A model generated the notes under the pieces. It did no database searches. It was not told the origin of the DNA and saw only the letters and a program-made list of their open reading frames with translations. DNA of 64,000 bases, taken from the NCBI RefSeq assembly GCF_024721975.1, contig NZ_JANQBB010000001.1, positions 558,001 through 622,000 on the forward strand. The letters run 5' to 3'. Positions 44,691 through 56,224 of the stretch are shown piece by piece (positions within the stretch are counted from its first letter, which is position 1; each line of letters begins with the position of its first letter). Both the position numbers and the translations under genes were made by a program. The DNA is from Paenibacillus endoradicis (GTDB lineage: Bacteria > Bacillota > Bacilli > Paenibacillales > Paenibacillaceae).

Positions 44691-45884
44691 ATGACAAAGA
44701 GTACATCTCTAAGCAGTGCAAAAGTGTTCTCTAATTGGTTAAGTGATATTAGAAGAGAATTACATCGTTATCCTGAGTTATCAGATGAGGAGTTCGAGAC
44801 GACAGCTAAAATTAGGAAGTGGCTCGAGAATGCTGGTATTCGAATCGTAGACTATTCCCTCCATACTGGCGTAATTGCGGAGGTTGGTGGACTAAATGGT
44901 GGCTCAATCATTGCCTTACGCGCAGATATTGACGCTTTACCAATTCAGGAGTCATCAGGACTTTCATTTGCTTCTGTAAGCCCAGGTAAAATGCATGCTT
45001 GTGGTCATGATTACCATACCGCAGTCCTTATAGGCACGGCAATTTTACTGAAAGAACATGAAGAAAAACTTAATGGTACGATCAGGTTAATTTTCCAGCC
45101 TGCAGAAGAGAAGGCGACAGGGGCTCGCGAGGTTATCAATTCCGGGGCATTAGAAGGTGTTACGTCCATATTGGGGTTTCATAATAAGCCAGATTATCCT
45201 GTTGGTACAGTAGGCATTAAAGGGGGAGCACTGATGGCTGCTCCTGATCGATTTTCAGTGGATATAGAAGGCAAAGGGACACATGCTGCAGTTCCTGAGT
45301 CAGGAATTGATCCTATTAACGTTGCTTCGCATATCGTGACAGCACTTCAGTCAATTGTAACTCGTAATGTAAGTGCACTTGATCACGCCGTTATTAGCGT
45401 CACAAAATTTCAAAGTGGCACAACATGGAATGTCATACCAGACAGGGCATATCTGGAAGGAACAATAAGAACCTTTGATGAAGTCGTTCGTCGTCATATC
45501 ATTGAGAGGTTTGATCAAGTAGTCGAAGGGGTCGCTACTTCATTCAATGCTAAAGCATCAGTACATTGGATTGAAGGACCACCTGCAGTCCACAATGATG
45601 ATGAACTTGCTGAGTTAGCATGGCAAGAGGCAGAAGAGCTTGGATTGATACCTATCATTGCCACTCCTTCTCTTGCGGGTGAAGATTTCTCAGAGTACCA
45701 GCAGAAAATACCAGGTTTGTTTGTATTTATAGGAACTGCTGGTAATCATGAATGGCATCATCCCGCTTTTGATCTAGATGAGCGATCGCTTCCTATTGCG
45801 GTAGATTTTATTGCCGGAACCGCAAAGCGAATGTTGTTGCATGCGAACAATAAGATTGGAAGTGTAGGATTTTACAACATTTGA
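44691..45884 (+). CDS. M20-family amidohydrolase (YtnL/hippurate hydrolase-like)
   Basis: A 397-aa zinc amidohydrolase that removes N-acyl groups. It has the metal motif HACGHDYHTAV near residue 103, FQPAEEKATGA with the catalytic Glu, and SLAGEDFSEYQQ near the C-terminus. GGGGGAGAAG precedes the ATG. In B. subtilis the related YtnL/YxeP deacetylate N-acetyl-cysteine derivatives, so an N-acyl-S-substituted cysteine is the likely substrate class. It shares the cluster with a second, more diverged M20 gene (47767). Confidence 0.87.
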   Translation: MTKSTSLSSAKVFSNWLSDIRRELHRYPELSDEEFETTAKIRKWLENAGIRIVDYSLHTGVIAEVGGLNGGSIIALRADIDALPIQESSGLSFASVSPGKMHACGHDYHTAVLIGTAILLKEHEEKLNGTIRLIFQPAEEKATGAREVINSGALEGVTSILGFHNKPDYPVGTVGIKGGALMAAPDRFSVDIEGKGTHAAVPESGIDPINVASHIVTALQSIVTRNVSALDHAVISVTKFQSGTTWNVIPDRAYLEGTIRTFDEVVRRHIIERFDQVVEGVATSFNAKASVHWIEGPPAVHNDDELAELAWQEAEELGLIPIIATPSLAGEDFSEYQQKIPGLFVFIGTAGNHEWHHPAFDLDERSLPIAVDFIAGTAKRMLLHANNKIGSVGFYNI

Positions 45885-45938
45885 TCGTATCAAGCCAACG
45901 CAACAGTTGGTATCTCAATTATAATTGGAGGCAAAAAA

Positions 45939-46430
45939 ATGAGTGAACTCGATATTGAAGCTTTTTTGAATACACATATGCGATTAGTTGAATCTATAGC
46001 TGGACTTAGTAATGAACAACTGAGATGGAAAGCAACAGAATTGAGCTGGAGCGTTACAGAGGTGCTCGCGCATCTTGCAGATCATAACATCGTTGTTTCG
46101 TTTCGCATTAGAGGAATACTAGCAGATTCGAAGGAGCAACTTGTTACTTTTGAGCAAGATCAATGGGTTGCTGGACAGCATTCTAACGCGAGTGAAGTGA
46201 GTGATATTTTGGATTTGTTCGGGGCATTGCTTCAATATAATCGTTTGCTTTTCAACAGGCTCAGCGAACAAGAGTTGGCTAAGAGCGGCATTAACTTCAA
46301 GGGAGATACTGTTCTCATCCGTGATATCATTCCAGCATTTACAAACCATGTGCATCATCATATTGCTCAAATTGAGCGAATTAAAACAGCATATTTAGAC
46401 CAAGTGCATATTAAGAAGGGAAGTGAATAA
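45939..46430 (+). CDS. DinB-family protein
   Basis: A 163-aa four-helix-bundle protein of the DinB/YfiT family. Likely metal-binding histidines are in [10 protein letters not shown] and [14 protein letters not shown]. DinB proteins include bacillithiol- and mycothiol-dependent S-transferases. In this sulfur cluster a thiol-transfer role is attractive but unproven. Its stop codon overlaps the ATG of the NtaA-type gene by one base. Confidence 0.8.
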   Translation: MSELDIEAFLNTHMRLVESIAGLSNEQLRWKATELSWSVTEVLAHLADHNIVVSFRIRGILADSKEQLVTFEQDQWVAGQHSNASEVSDILDLFGALLQYNRLLFNRLSEQELAKSGINFKGDTVLIRDIIPAFTNHVHHHIAQIERIKTAYLDQVHIKKGSE

Positions 46431-47770
46431 TGATGGGACAACGTAAACAGTTGAAGTTAGGCGCTATGCTTCATGGTGTAGGTAGTAGCACTTCATTATG
46501 GAGACATCCTGGTATTCAGTCGGATGCAAGTGTGAATTTCGAATTGTACAAAAGCTGGGTGGAGAAAGCTGAAGCAGGGAAGTTTGATCTCGTGTTTGTT
46601 GCAGATGGACTCTACATTAATGAAAAGTCCATCCCACATTTTTTGAATAGATTTGAACCAATTACGATACTAAGTGCACTTGCAGCGGTTAGTAAAAAGA
46701 TTGGTCTTGTAGGTACCCTATCGACTTCTTATAGTGAGCCCTTTACCGTTGCGCGTCAGTTTGGCTCGCTTGATGTAATAAGTGGTGGACGCGGAGGTTG
46801 GAATATCGTTACTTCTCCGCTTGAAGGAACTGCTGCGAATTACGGAAAAACAGAGCATCCTGAACATGAGAAGCGTTATCGAATCGCGAAAGAATATTTA
46901 CAGGTAACACGTGGATTATGGGATTCATGGGAGGATGATGCTTTCATACGGGATAAGGAATCTGGAGTGTTCTTTGATCCGTCGAAGTTACACGAGTTGA
47001 ATCATACAGGTGAGTTTTTCTCAGTGAAAGGACCACTTAATATAGCGCGTTCTAAGCAGGGGCATCCAGTTATTTTTCAAGCAGGATCTTCTGAAGTCGG
47101 AAAAAATTATGCTTCCAAAGAAGCCGATGCTGTATTTACTGGCCATGAAACGATTGAAGAAGCAATTGAATTTTATAATGATGTGAAAAATAGAGCGATA
47201 ACGTTCGGTCGTAACCCGGATGACGTACTAATATTCCCAGGGATTAGCCCAGTCGTTGGTGTAACGCAAGAAGAGGCTGAACGGAAATATGAAGACGTAG
47301 TTGCTTTAGTATCAGCAGAGAATGCGCTACTATATTTGGGAAGATATTTTGAACACCATGATTTCTCTCAATACGATTTGGATGCACCTTTCCCCGAACT
47401 AGGTGAATTAGGTCGAAATAGCTTTCAAAGTGGTACAGATAGAATTAAAGCGAAAGCCAAGGAACATGGACTTACACTTCGGCAAGTTGCACTATCGGTA
47501 GCAACGCCTCGACCTAACTTTATCGGTACAGCAGAACAAGTGGCAGATCAAGTACAGCAATGGTTTGAAGCGGGTGCTGCAGATGGATTTATGGTTGGAT
47601 CATCCGTTCCTAATGGACTAGAGGATTTTATTGAGTTAGTTGTGCCAATTCTTCAAGCAAGAGGCTTGTTCCGAACAGAATACGAGAGCGATACATTGCG
47701 TGGTAATTTGGGATTGAAAGTTCCCTTGAATCGTTATAGCGAATTGCTCAAGGTGGAAGAACGAGTGTGA
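46430..47770 (+). CDS. NtaA/SnaA/DszA-family FMN-dependent monooxygenase, copy 1
   Basis: A 446-aa monooxygenase of the NtaA/DszA/YxeK type. Conserved segments are [65 protein letters not shown] and the C-terminal [17 protein letters not shown]. It probably oxidises an organosulfur or N-acetyl-cysteine derivative using FMNH2 supplied in trans. It is closely similar to the gene at 49043, with long identical stretches, indicating a tandem duplication. Start ATG 46430 overlaps the DinB stop; ATG 46433 is possible. Confidence 0.88.
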   Translation: MMGQRKQLKLGAMLHGVGSSTSLWRHPGIQSDASVNFELYKSWVEKAEAGKFDLVFVADGLYINEKSIPHFLNRFEPITILSALAAVSKKIGLVGTLSTSYSEPFTVARQFGSLDVISGGRGGWNIVTSPLEGTAANYGKTEHPEHEKRYRIAKEYLQVTRGLWDSWEDDAFIRDKESGVFFDPSKLHELNHTGEFFSVKGPLNIARSKQGHPVIFQAGSSEVGKNYASKEADAVFTGHETIEEAIEFYNDVKNRAITFGRNPDDVLIFPGISPVVGVTQEEAERKYEDVVALVSAENALLYLGRYFEHHDFSQYDLDAPFPELGELGRNSFQSGTDRIKAKAKEHGLTLRQVALSVATPRPNFIGTAEQVADQVQQWFEAGAADGFMVGSSVPNGLEDFIELVVPILQARGLFRTEYESDTLRGNLGLKVPLNRYSELLKVEERV

Positions 47771-49023
47771 TTGACAATAGTACTTCCAGAACCTTATTGG
47801 AATCAATGCTAAGCTATGCAGATACATTGCAAGAAGAGCTTGTACTGGTTCGTAGAGATCTTCATCGTCATCCTGAATTGTTATATCAGACAGATCGTAC
47901 GGCTAGCATCGTTGTTACTCTCCTAGAACAATGGGGGATTGACGTTACTCATAATGTAGGGCCTCATTTTGGAAAAGGTGTAGTAGGTACATTGCGCGGA
48001 GGTGCAGGAAATGGACCGACGATACTGTTCCGCGCTGACATGGATGCATTGCCTATCGAGGAATTGAATGAGATAGACTATCGCTCTAATTATCCGGGTA
48101 TTATGCATGCCTGTGGTCATGATGCACATACAGCCATGCTGCTTGGGTTAGCCAAAACTTTAGCAGCGCATAGAGATCGATTAATCGGAGAATTTCGCTT
48201 CATCTTTCAGCCGGCTGAGGAAGGCGCAATGCCTAGCCCATTGGATGGAAGACTCCTTTCCGGGGGACGCGACATGATTGAAGCAGGAATTCTAGAAGGC
48301 GTTGATCGTTGTTACGCTCTTCATGTGTGGCCAGAGCTACAAGTTGGAACATTAGGAGTGCATGTTCATTATGCAATGGCAGCCTCGAGTCATTTTCAAG
48401 TCGTGTTCAGCGGAATAGGAGGTCACCATAGCACACCTCATCTAGCAGTAGATGCTATACAGATGTCAGCTAGTTATATTTCTGCCGTAAATGGGATGAT
48501 GACGTATGGAATAGATCCTACAGAATCGGCTGTACTTGTATTCGGAACGATACAAGCGGGAACCGTAATCAATGCTATCGCGGAACAAAGTGTCATCACA
48601 GGTACTTTTAGAGCATTTAGCAAAGAGACCGTTTCTAGTATAACAAATGGATTAGATCAACATGCTAAGGCAATTGCTAACGTATATGGAGGCTCTTATG
48701 AACTAGTAATACGGGAAGGAATTGCTGTAGTGAACGATGCGGAAGCTGTGAAAGACGTCTTGCGAGTTGGTTCTGCTATTTTTGGTAGTGAGCAAGTACA
48801 AATTATTGATCGTCCTAGTTTAGCTGGTGAGGATTTCGGGTGGTATCTTGATCGTGTACCTGGAGCATTCGTTTTACTAGGTTGTCGTAATGCCGAGTTA
48901 GCAATTACCGCAGGGCTGCATAAGTCTCATTTTAACTTAGATGAGTCTTCACTTACACAAGGTGTACGATTACTAGCTCATTTGGCTATAACAGAAATGA
49001 AGGATGAGGAAGCAAAATTATAA
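47767..49023 (+). CDS. M20-family amidohydrolase, second copy (N-acyl amino acid hydrolase type)
   Basis: A 418-aa zinc amidohydrolase. It has [18 protein letters not shown] near residue 115, [15 protein letters not shown] and [19 protein letters not shown] 47767 overlaps the preceding TGA by three bases, with GGTGGAAG upstream. It is only moderately similar to the M20 gene at 44691, so the two probably have different acyl or amino acid preferences. Confidence 0.86.
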   Translation: MIDNSTSRTLLESMLSYADTLQEELVLVRRDLHRHPELLYQTDRTASIVVTLLEQWGIDVTHNVGPHFGKGVVGTLRGGAGNGPTILFRADMDALPIEELNEIDYRSNYPGIMHACGHDAHTAMLLGLAKTLAAHRDRLIGEFRFIFQPAEEGAMPSPLDGRLLSGGRDMIEAGILEGVDRCYALHVWPELQVGTLGVHVHYAMAASSHFQVVFSGIGGHHSTPHLAVDAIQMSASYISAVNGMMTYGIDPTESAVLVFGTIQAGTVINAIAEQSVITGTFRAFSKETVSSITNGLDQHAKAIANVYGGSYELVIREGIAVVNDAEAVKDVLRVGSAIFGSEQVQIIDRPSLAGEDFGWYLDRVPGAFVLLGCRNAELAITAGLHKSHFNLDESSLTQGVRLLAHLAITEMKDEEAKL

Positions 49024-49042
49024 CGATAAAGGTGGAGTGTAT

Positions 49043-50380
49043 ATGGGAAACAAAAGATATTTGAAGTTAGGTGCAATTCTTCATGGGATAGGGCCAGGCT
49101 CACTCTGGAGACATCCTGAGATGCAAGCTGATGCAAGTGTTAGTCTTCCATTCTATAAACAGCAGGCTCAAAAAGCAGAGGAAGGGAAATTTGATTTTGT
49201 CTTCGTAGCGGATGGCTTGTATATCAATGAAAAGTCAACTCCTCACTTTCTCAATAGATTTGAACCAATTACGATTCTATCAGCACTTGGTGCGGTAACT
49301 TCCAATATTGGTCTAATCGGTACATTGTCAACATCCTATAGTGAACCGTTCACTGTCGCTCGTCAGTTTTCTTCGATTGATCATATAAGTGGTGGGCGTG
49401 CAGGATGGAATGTAGTTACATCTCCATTGGAAGGAAGTGCATTGAACTTTGGTGGGAAGGAACATCCAACGCATCCAAATCGATATAAAATAGCTGAAGA
49501 ATATATCGAAGTCGCTAAGGGACTATGGGATTCATGGGAAGATGATGCTTTTGTACGAGATAAAGAATCTGGAGTCTTTTTCAATCCTCAGAAGCTACAT
49601 CAGCTTAATCACAAAGGCGAATTCTTCTCAGTGCAAGGACCGCTCAATATTGCTCGTTCTAAGCAAGGGCAACCAGTGGTGTTTCAAGCGGGTTCTTCAG
49701 ATAGTGGTAGATCACTTGCAGCGAAGACGGCTGATGCGGTATTTACTGGTCCCGAGTCTATTGATGAAGCTAAGCTATTTTATAGTGATGTAAAGAGTAG
49801 AATTAAGAACAATGGTCGTAATCCAGAGCATACACTAATTTTTCCTGGGATAAGTGTAATTATTGCACAAACTCAAGAGGAAGCAGAGCAGAAACAAAAT
49901 GAAATTATTAATTTAGTTACGATTGAATACGCACTAGATCATCTGGGAAGGTTTTTTGAACATCATGACTTTACTCAATACTCGCTTGATGAAGCATTTC
50001 CGGATTTAGGTGACTTCGGATCAAATTCCTTCAGAAGTACGACAGATCGAATTAAGCTACGTGCGAAAGAAAATAATCTGACGCTTCGTCAAGTTGCGCT
50101 TCAAGCGGCTACTCCACGTACCGCATTTATTGGTACACCGGAGCGTATCGCAGATATATTACAGCAATGGTTTGAAGAAGGTGCTGCGGATGGCTTTATC
50201 GTTGGATCGCCTATACCTGAAGGGTTCAATGACTTCGTAGAGTTAGTTGTTCCTATTTTGCAACAGCGTGGCATATATCGCACAGAGTATGAGTCTAATA
50301 CTTTACGAGGAAATCTAGGGATACCAATTCCGACAAATCGTAATACAGTAATAAAGCTTGCTGACGTAATTCCGACTTAA
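49043..50380 (+). CDS. NtaA/SnaA/DszA-family FMN-dependent monooxygenase, copy 2
   Basis: A 445-aa close paralogue of the gene at 46430. [27 protein letters not shown], the DGLYINEK block and [20 protein letters not shown] match almost exactly. ATG 49043 is chosen because AAGGTGGAG lies upstream; a GTG/ATG at 49004 would overlap the M20 gene. Paired duplication with the M20 gene suggests the cluster was extended to handle a second, related substrate. Confidence 0.88.
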   Translation: MGNKRYLKLGAILHGIGPGSLWRHPEMQADASVSLPFYKQQAQKAEEGKFDFVFVADGLYINEKSTPHFLNRFEPITILSALGAVTSNIGLIGTLSTSYSEPFTVARQFSSIDHISGGRAGWNVVTSPLEGSALNFGGKEHPTHPNRYKIAEEYIEVAKGLWDSWEDDAFVRDKESGVFFNPQKLHQLNHKGEFFSVQGPLNIARSKQGQPVVFQAGSSDSGRSLAAKTADAVFTGPESIDEAKLFYSDVKSRIKNNGRNPEHTLIFPGISVIIAQTQEEAEQKQNEIINLVTIEYALDHLGRFFEHHDFTQYSLDEAFPDLGDFGSNSFRSTTDRIKLRAKENNLTLRQVALQAATPRTAFIGTPERIADILQQWFEEGAADGFIVGSPIPEGFNDFVELVVPILQQRGIYRTEYESNTLRGNLGIPIPTNRNTVIKLADVIPT

Positions 50381-50422
50381 TCTATGTGTATACATTAATA
50401 TAAAGTAAAGGAGAGAATCTTC

Positions 50423-52102
50423 ATGAAATCAATAAATTATAAGTTTTCAATGATTACTATGTTATTAGCCTTATCACTGGTGTTGTCAGCATGCGCTAAT
50501 GGTCAGAACACAACGAATTCTGAAGTGAAACAAGGATCTGGTCAAAGCACATTAGCAACAACTGGTACAACAGATAAAGGAGAAAGCTCCGCTGTTGTAG
50601 GTGGAGAATTGAGTTATGCTCTTGCAACATCTCCAGATACACTGGACCCACATCGAAGCGGGTTAGCTGTAGCCGTACGTGTAATCCGTACGATTTATGA
50701 TTCATTAGTAGTACAACTGCCTGATAACACAATCAAACCTTGGCTTGCTACGGAGTGGACATTATCAGAGGATGGGAAAAGTTATACGTTCAAACTTCGA
50801 CAAGACGTTACATTCCATGATGGAACACCGTTCAACGCGGAAGCAGTAAAATATAACTTTGATCGAATTCTTGATCCCGAGACTAAGGCAGCGAACGCGG
50901 CTGCACTTTTGAGACCATATGAATCATCAGAGGTCATTGATGAATTTACGATTCAATTAAATCTATCGTCACCTTCTCGTGCGTTTCTAACTAATCTAAG
51001 TCAAGCACTACTAGGTATTGTTTCGCCAACTGCAGCGAAGGATTACGGAGATCAATTTGGTAAAAATCCTGTTGGATCGGGACCATTTAAATTCGTTAGT
51101 TGGGAAGAAAATGCAGATCTCAAAGTAAAACGAAATGATGATTACAAATGGGCTCCTGAACTTGTCTCGAACAAAGGAGCTGCTTATCTTGATCAAATCA
51201 CGTTCAAAATTGTGCCTGAAGAAGCAACGAGAATTGGTAGTGTTCAGAGTGGACAAATATTAGCAGCAGAAACTATTCCACCACAAAACATTGCTTCTTT
51301 CGAAAGTGATCCGAATGGTCAATTGTTTAAGGTGAATACGGTTGGTTTGCCTTATACTTTATTTTTCAATCTCAACCATGAACCCTGGAACGAATTGAAG
51401 GCTAGACAGGCGGTACAATATGCAGTCGATGTTGAGAGTATTGTTAAGACACTGTATCTGGGCACTTATGATCAAGCTTGGTCACCACTTAGTCCAGGGA
51501 TATTAGGATATGACAAATCGTTAGAAAATGGGATCAAGCCAGATCTTGATAAAGCTAATCAACTACTTGATGAGCTTGGTTGGTTGAAAGGAACAGATGG
51601 TATTCGCGAAAAGGATGGCAAAAAGCTGACTTTACATTATGTAGATGTTACCCCTAATCGTGAGAAACGAAACGATATTGCTGTCATCATTCAACAACAA
51701 TTGAAAGCCATAGGCATAGAGGTGGAAGTCGAGATTACGAAGGATTACAAAACAGTAATCTATACAAACCATGACTATGATCTATATGGTAACAGCCAAG
51801 TGAACACTGATCCGAATGCACTTTATGCACTCTATCATTCTACTGCTCCTAATGCCCCACTTTCATTGTCGAAGTTGAATGAACCAGCAATAGATAAACT
51901 TCTTGAACAAGGATTAATTGAGCAAGACGATGTTAAGCGCGAACAAATTTATAAAGATATTCAGAACTACATCATAGATAATGCAATTATTCTTCCAATT
52001 TACGTATTCCCTTACACCGTTGGAGCACATAAATCCGTGAATGGTTTGATCTTTGATTTCCTTGGTTACCCAATATTCAATGATGTATTTTTACAAAAAT
52101 AA
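50423..52102 (+). CDS. ABC transporter substrate-binding lipoprotein (peptide/opine family)
   Basis: A 559-aa SBP of the DppA/OppA family (SBP_bac_5). The lipobox is LVLSAC with Cys24, so it is anchored in the membrane. Family segments are LDPHRSGLAVAVRVIRTIYDSL, WLATEWTLSEDGKSYTFKLRQDVTFHDGTPF and GSGPFKFV. A complete importer follows. The ligand is presumably a small peptide or a modified cysteine derivative for the enzymes upstream. Confidence 0.9.
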   Translation: MKSINYKFSMITMLLALSLVLSACANGQNTTNSEVKQGSGQSTLATTGTTDKGESSAVVGGELSYALATSPDTLDPHRSGLAVAVRVIRTIYDSLVVQLPDNTIKPWLATEWTLSEDGKSYTFKLRQDVTFHDGTPFNAEAVKYNFDRILDPETKAANAAALLRPYESSEVIDEFTIQLNLSSPSRAFLTNLSQALLGIVSPTAAKDYGDQFGKNPVGSGPFKFVSWEENADLKVKRNDDYKWAPELVSNKGAAYLDQITFKIVPEEATRIGSVQSGQILAAETIPPQNIASFESDPNGQLFKVNTVGLPYTLFFNLNHEPWNELKARQAVQYAVDVESIVKTLYLGTYDQAWSPLSPGILGYDKSLENGIKPDLDKANQLLDELGWLKGTDGIREKDGKKLTLHYVDVTPNREKRNDIAVIIQQQLKAIGIEVEVEITKDYKTVIYTNHDYDLYGNSQVNTDPNALYALYHSTAPNAPLSLSKLNEPAIDKLLEQGLIEQDDVKREQIYKDIQNYIIDNAIILPIYVFPYTVGAHKSVNGLIFDFLGYPIFNDVFLQK

Positions 52103-52123
52103 TAAAAAGGGGCGTACACCATT

Positions 52124-53050
52124 ATGATTGGATTAATTTCAAAACGTATTGTTAATTCGTTGCTCGTTATCGCAGGTTCTCTGGTACTTGTTTTCACTAT
52201 ACTTTACGTACTTCCAGGCGATCCAACGGATATGATACTTGATCCAACGATGGCGTCACCTGATTTAGTTGCGAGCTTGCGTCAACAACTAGGCGTCGAT
52301 CAGCCCTATCATATCCAATTGTTTCGTTACTTTGGCCATATGGTACAAGGGGATTTTGGGAATTCTCTGTTGAACTCGGAGCCGGTTCTTCCTAAAATCG
52401 TTAAACATCTTCCAGCAACATTAGCGTTGACTGCGGCAAGCTCAATTGTCTCAGTCATCGTCGGTATATTCCTAGGTGTGCTATCAGCCATTCACCGCAA
52501 TCGATTTATCGATATAGCTGCTCGTACTGTTGGATTGTTTGGCATCTCGATGCCAACTTTTTGGTCGGGTATTCTACTGATTCTTATCTTTAGCGTTAAT
52601 CTTAAATGGTTTCCAGCAATGGGTTCCGACGGTTGGAAGAGTTTGGTGCTGCCAGCGATAACTTTAGGAACCGTCGGAGCCGGATTTATTGTGCGAATGG
52701 TCCGAAACAGCATGTTAGATATTATTAGCGATCATTTTATTATGACACTTCGTTCTAAAGGTTTAACCGAACGTGCGATTATGTATCGGCATGCACTAAG
52801 AAATGCTTTAATTCCTGCTGTGACGATGATGGGAATGATGATTGGCGAGATGCTGGCTGGTACCGTCGTCATTGAAACGGTCTTCTCAAGGCAAGGAATT
52901 GGTCGAGTAATAGCAGATGCTATTATGGCGAAAGATCTGCCAGTTGTGCAAGGCGTTATTTTCTTTTCAGCAATTGTCTATGTCGTCGTTAATTTATTAG
53001 TAGACATTTCATATTCCGTTATTGATCCAAGAGTAAGACGTTCCATATAA
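52124..53050 (+). CDS. ABC transporter permease, DppB/OppB type
   Basis: A 308-aa permease with about six helices. It has the DppB-type N-terminus ISKRIVNSLLVIAGSLVLVF and LPGDPTDMILDPTMASPDLV, and the EAA loop LRSKGLTERAIMYRHALRNALIPAVT. It forms the first half of the transmembrane channel, with the partner gene downstream. Confidence 0.93.
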   Translation: MIGLISKRIVNSLLVIAGSLVLVFTILYVLPGDPTDMILDPTMASPDLVASLRQQLGVDQPYHIQLFRYFGHMVQGDFGNSLLNSEPVLPKIVKHLPATLALTAASSIVSVIVGIFLGVLSAIHRNRFIDIAARTVGLFGISMPTFWSGILLILIFSVNLKWFPAMGSDGWKSLVLPAITLGTVGAGFIVRMVRNSMLDIISDHFIMTLRSKGLTERAIMYRHALRNALIPAVTMMGMMIGEMLAGTVVIETVFSRQGIGRVIADAIMAKDLPVVQGVIFFSAIVYVVVNLLVDISYSVIDPRVRRSI

Positions 53051-53068
53051 GTAGGGAGGAGATGAATC

Positions 53069-53962
53069 ATGATGAGAGATATAGTAGCACCCAAACTAGT
53101 ATGGGGTGATATAAAAAAAGGAAATCGAGTATTTCGAATGGTGAGCCGGATTGCATTCTCTAACATTCTTCTATACGGAGCCGGATTTGTATTTTTATTT
53201 ATGCTAGTTTGTGTCTTTGTTCCGTCTTGGATTGCCCCCTATTCACCGACCGAAATGATGGTGAATAGCGCAATGCAGTCACCGAGTAAGGTTCATATTT
53301 TTGGTACCGATTATTTTGGTAGAGATATATTTAGTGTAGTAGTCTACGGGAGTAGAGATTCTTTGTTCATCGGTTTTGCTTCCGTATTAGTTGGTGGATT
53401 ATTGGGAGGTGCAATTGGGTCTGTCTCAGGATACTTTGGAGGCAAGGTTGATACGATATTGATGCGCTTGAATGATATTCTCATGACAATCCCAGGTATC
53501 TTGCTTGCACTAGCGATTGCTGGAGCGCTCGGACCTAGTCTGTTCAATATCGTATTGGCTGTAGCCGTTTCATCTATTCCGGGTTACGCACGTGTTATGC
53601 GAGCTCAAATAATGAGCATTAATGGAAGAACATTTATAGCTGCATCCAAATCAATAGGTGCAAGTCCTCTTCATATTTTTTGGAAACATGTGATGCCGAA
53701 TGCATTCTCACCACTTCTTGTTATGGCTACGCTTGGAATCGGAACTTCCATATTAGCAGGCTCAGGATTAAGTTTTCTTGGTCTAGGTGTATTGCGAGAG
53801 ATTCCTGATTGGGGGACTTTACTTGCCCAAGGTCGTAGTTATTTGACGGTAGCGTGGTGGATTTGTACATTCCCAGGAGTAGCAATAACACTTTTTGTTC
53901 TATCAGTTAACATTATTGGGGATCGACTTAGAGATTCATTAGATCCTAAAAAAGCTACTTAA
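53069..53962 (+). CDS. ABC transporter permease, DppC/OppC type
   Basis: A 297-aa permease. It has the N-terminal DppC-type segment [35 protein letters not shown], and the EAA loop [27 protein letters not shown]. It partners the DppB-type gene. Start ATG 53069 is preceded by GGGAGGAG. Confidence 0.93.
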   Translation: MMRDIVAPKLVWGDIKKGNRVFRMVSRIAFSNILLYGAGFVFLFMLVCVFVPSWIAPYSPTEMMVNSAMQSPSKVHIFGTDYFGRDIFSVVVYGSRDSLFIGFASVLVGGLLGGAIGSVSGYFGGKVDTILMRLNDILMTIPGILLALAIAGALGPSLFNIVLAVAVSSIPGYARVMRAQIMSINGRTFIAASKSIGASPLHIFWKHVMPNAFSPLLVMATLGIGTSILAGSGLSFLGLGVLREIPDWGTLLAQGRSYLTVAWWICTFPGVAITLFVLSVNIIGDRLRDSLDPKKAT

Positions 53963-53987
53963 GTCAAGGCAAGAGGAGGAACTTCCC

Positions 53988-56021
53988 TTGAAAGCATTAC
54001 TTCATATTGAAAATCTATCTGTTGATTTCAATACAAATCGTGGTTCGCTTCAAGCGATTCAAGACATTACGTTATCCATACGAGCTGGCGAAACGGTCTG
54101 TCTAGTTGGAGAGTCGGGAAGTGGTAAAACAGTTACGTCAAAAGCAATTATGCGACTGATAGATCATGAGAATGGCTTTATATCAAAAGGCAGCGTTATG
54201 CTCGATGATATTAATTTGGCAACTCTACCTGAAGATGCGCTTCGCAAAATAAGAGGTAAACGTGTCGCAATGGTTTTTCAAGAGCCAATGGCTGCCTTCG
54301 ATCCCGTATTTACGATCGGAGAGCAGATCGTAGAGACCATTATGCAACATGAGAAAAAAACTAAAAAAGATGCTTGGGTACGTGGAATAGAACTACTATA
54401 TAGAGTAGGTATTCCAGAGCCAGCAATACGTATGAAACAGTATCCCGGAGAATTATCTGGAGGAATGCTACAACGAGCAATGATAGCGATGGCACTGTCA
54501 TGCGGACCAGAGCTATTAATTGCTGATGAGCCGACTACTGCACTCGACGTTACGATACAAGCTCAAATTTTGATGCTATTGCAAGATTTGAAACGTGAGT
54601 TTGGTATGTCAATCTTACTAATTACTCATGATCTAGGAATTGCAGCAGAAATCGCTGATCGTATTGTGGTCATGTATGCAGGAAAGATTGTCGAGCAGGG
54701 GAGTGCTATACAATTATTCGAACGTCCACAGCACCCTTATACGAGGGGACTATTGAAATCAATTGCTACATTAGATACTGTTCGTGGTTCTAGATTATAC
54801 TCCATTGAAGGATCTATACCTAGTCAATTTTCTCTACCAACTGGTTGTGTATTTCATCCAAGATGTAAGTACGCAACGAATCAATGCAAGACAGAAGCAC
54901 CGGTTCTTAATGATATTGAAGGTAGACAGGTTGCTTGTTGGCATTCTGAACTTGTTGTGGGTGAGGGGGACTGGCGTGTTGAACGGCTACAGCATAGTAC
55001 AGACATTGAGCAGATAATTTCCAGTGCTTTACATGCTGAAGTTGAGCATACTTCGGAAATTTTATTTGAGGCTAAGCATCTTCACAAATATTATTCTGTA
55101 AAAGGGAAGGGTTTGTTTGCATCGCGTACTTTCATTCGCGCGGTTGATGATGTTTCTTTTTCTATAAGGAAGAACGAGACTTTTGGACTTGTTGGAGAAT
55201 CTGGTAGTGGTAAATCAACACTTGGCCGGTTGTTACTTCAATTAGAACGCGCAACTTCAGGTAATGTTCGCTTTCAAGGGCAAGAACTTACTAATCTAGG
55301 TGGTTCCAAATTACGGTCTATACGGAAAGATATGCAGGTGATTTTCCAAGATCCTTACGGATCATTAGATCCGAAATGGACGATTGGAGATTCTATTGCT
55401 GAACCGTTACAAGTTCATGGTGGCCTATCAGTTAAAGAAGGTCGAGAACGAGTTGAAGAATTATTGAACTTAGTTGGTTTAGATCCTTCTATTGCTGGAC
55501 GATACCCACATGAATTTTCAGGCGGGCAGCGGCAACGTATTGGGATTGCACGGGCGATTGCGCTAAATCCCAATTTTATTTTAGCTGACGAAGCAGTTTC
55601 TGCACTTGATGTGTCTGTCCAGGCTCAAATCATTAATCTGTTGCAAGATCTGAAGCAGAAACTTGGATTGACCTACCTATTTATCGCACATGGATTACAA
55701 GTAGTAAGACATATATCAGATAGAATTGGTGTTATGTATTTAGGTAAATTAGTTGAGATTGCTCCGAGTGATGAATTGTTTCTGCGCCCAGCACATCCTT
55801 ATACAAGAGCGCTTATTGCATCTATTCCAGAGGCTGATCCCACGGTACAACGGAAATTTGTTTCAATTGAAGGAGAGATACCATCTCCAGCCAATCCGCC
55901 AAGTGGATGTCGTTTTCATCCACGTTGTCCTATAGCAACAAGTAGATGTAAGGAAGAACAGCCAGCACTTCGTGAGGTAGAGAAAGATCGTTTTGTTAGT
56001 TGCCATTATCCTTTACTATAA
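53988..56021 (+). CDS. Fused double ABC ATPase (DppD-DppF type)
   Basis: A 677-aa protein with two complete ABC domains that are usually separate DppD and DppF subunits. The first domain has [19 protein letters not shown] and [12 protein letters not shown]. The second has [19 protein letters not shown] and [12 protein letters not shown]. Each half ends with the peptide-transporter oligopeptide C-terminal extension and its CxxxxCxxxxxxC-type cysteines ([16 protein letters not shown] and [16 protein letters not shown]), which may bind a cluster. TTG 53988 has GAGGAGGAAC upstream. It powers the importer encoded just before. Confidence 0.92.
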   Translation: MKALLHIENLSVDFNTNRGSLQAIQDITLSIRAGETVCLVGESGSGKTVTSKAIMRLIDHENGFISKGSVMLDDINLATLPEDALRKIRGKRVAMVFQEPMAAFDPVFTIGEQIVETIMQHEKKTKKDAWVRGIELLYRVGIPEPAIRMKQYPGELSGGMLQRAMIAMALSCGPELLIADEPTTALDVTIQAQILMLLQDLKREFGMSILLITHDLGIAAEIADRIVVMYAGKIVEQGSAIQLFERPQHPYTRGLLKSIATLDTVRGSRLYSIEGSIPSQFSLPTGCVFHPRCKYATNQCKTEAPVLNDIEGRQVACWHSELVVGEGDWRVERLQHSTDIEQIISSALHAEVEHTSEILFEAKHLHKYYSVKGKGLFASRTFIRAVDDVSFSIRKNETFGLVGESGSGKSTLGRLLLQLERATSGNVRFQGQELTNLGGSKLRSIRKDMQVIFQDPYGSLDPKWTIGDSIAEPLQVHGGLSVKEGRERVEELLNLVGLDPSIAGRYPHEFSGGQRQRIGIARAIALNPNFILADEAVSALDVSVQAQIINLLQDLKQKLGLTYLFIAHGLQVVRHISDRIGVMYLGKLVEIAPSDELFLRPAHPYTRALIASIPEADPTVQRKFVSIEGEIPSPANPPSGCRFHPRCPIATSRCKEEQPALREVEKDRFVSCHYPLL

Positions 56022-56025
56022 GTTC

Positions 56026-56198
56026 AAGTTCAAAAAGCAGGCTTTTAGAACCGAGAAGATGGAGCGCTACTTGAGGAAGGAGGAAACGCAAGTGTACGTT
56101 ATTGGTACACGTGGCCCGGACTTCCGAAGTTCGCTTCATATTCGATGCCGATTATACTTCCTGCATCACTTCGTTATCAAAGTCTGCTTTTTGAGCTA
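56026..56198. repeat. Full copy of the dispersed palindromic intergenic repeat
   Basis: The arms GTTCAAAAAGCAGGCTTT and AAAGTCTGCTTTTTGAGC form an 18-bp stem with two mismatches. The interior AGATGGAGCGCTACTTGAGG, GTGTACGTTATTGGTACACG and AAGTTCGCTTCATATTCGATGC matches the copy at 28730-28912. It begins immediately after the ABC ATPase stop. The ribosome binding site of the MFS gene lies just past its right end. Confidence 0.75.
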
Positions 56199-56224
56199 CC
56201 TCTTTAACAAAGCGAGGTGTTGAT

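Noticed and set aside
55993..56223. 76-codon plus-strand frame before the MFS gene
   Set aside because: It covers the full repeat at 56026-56198 and overlaps the end of the ABC ATPase gene. No start signal.
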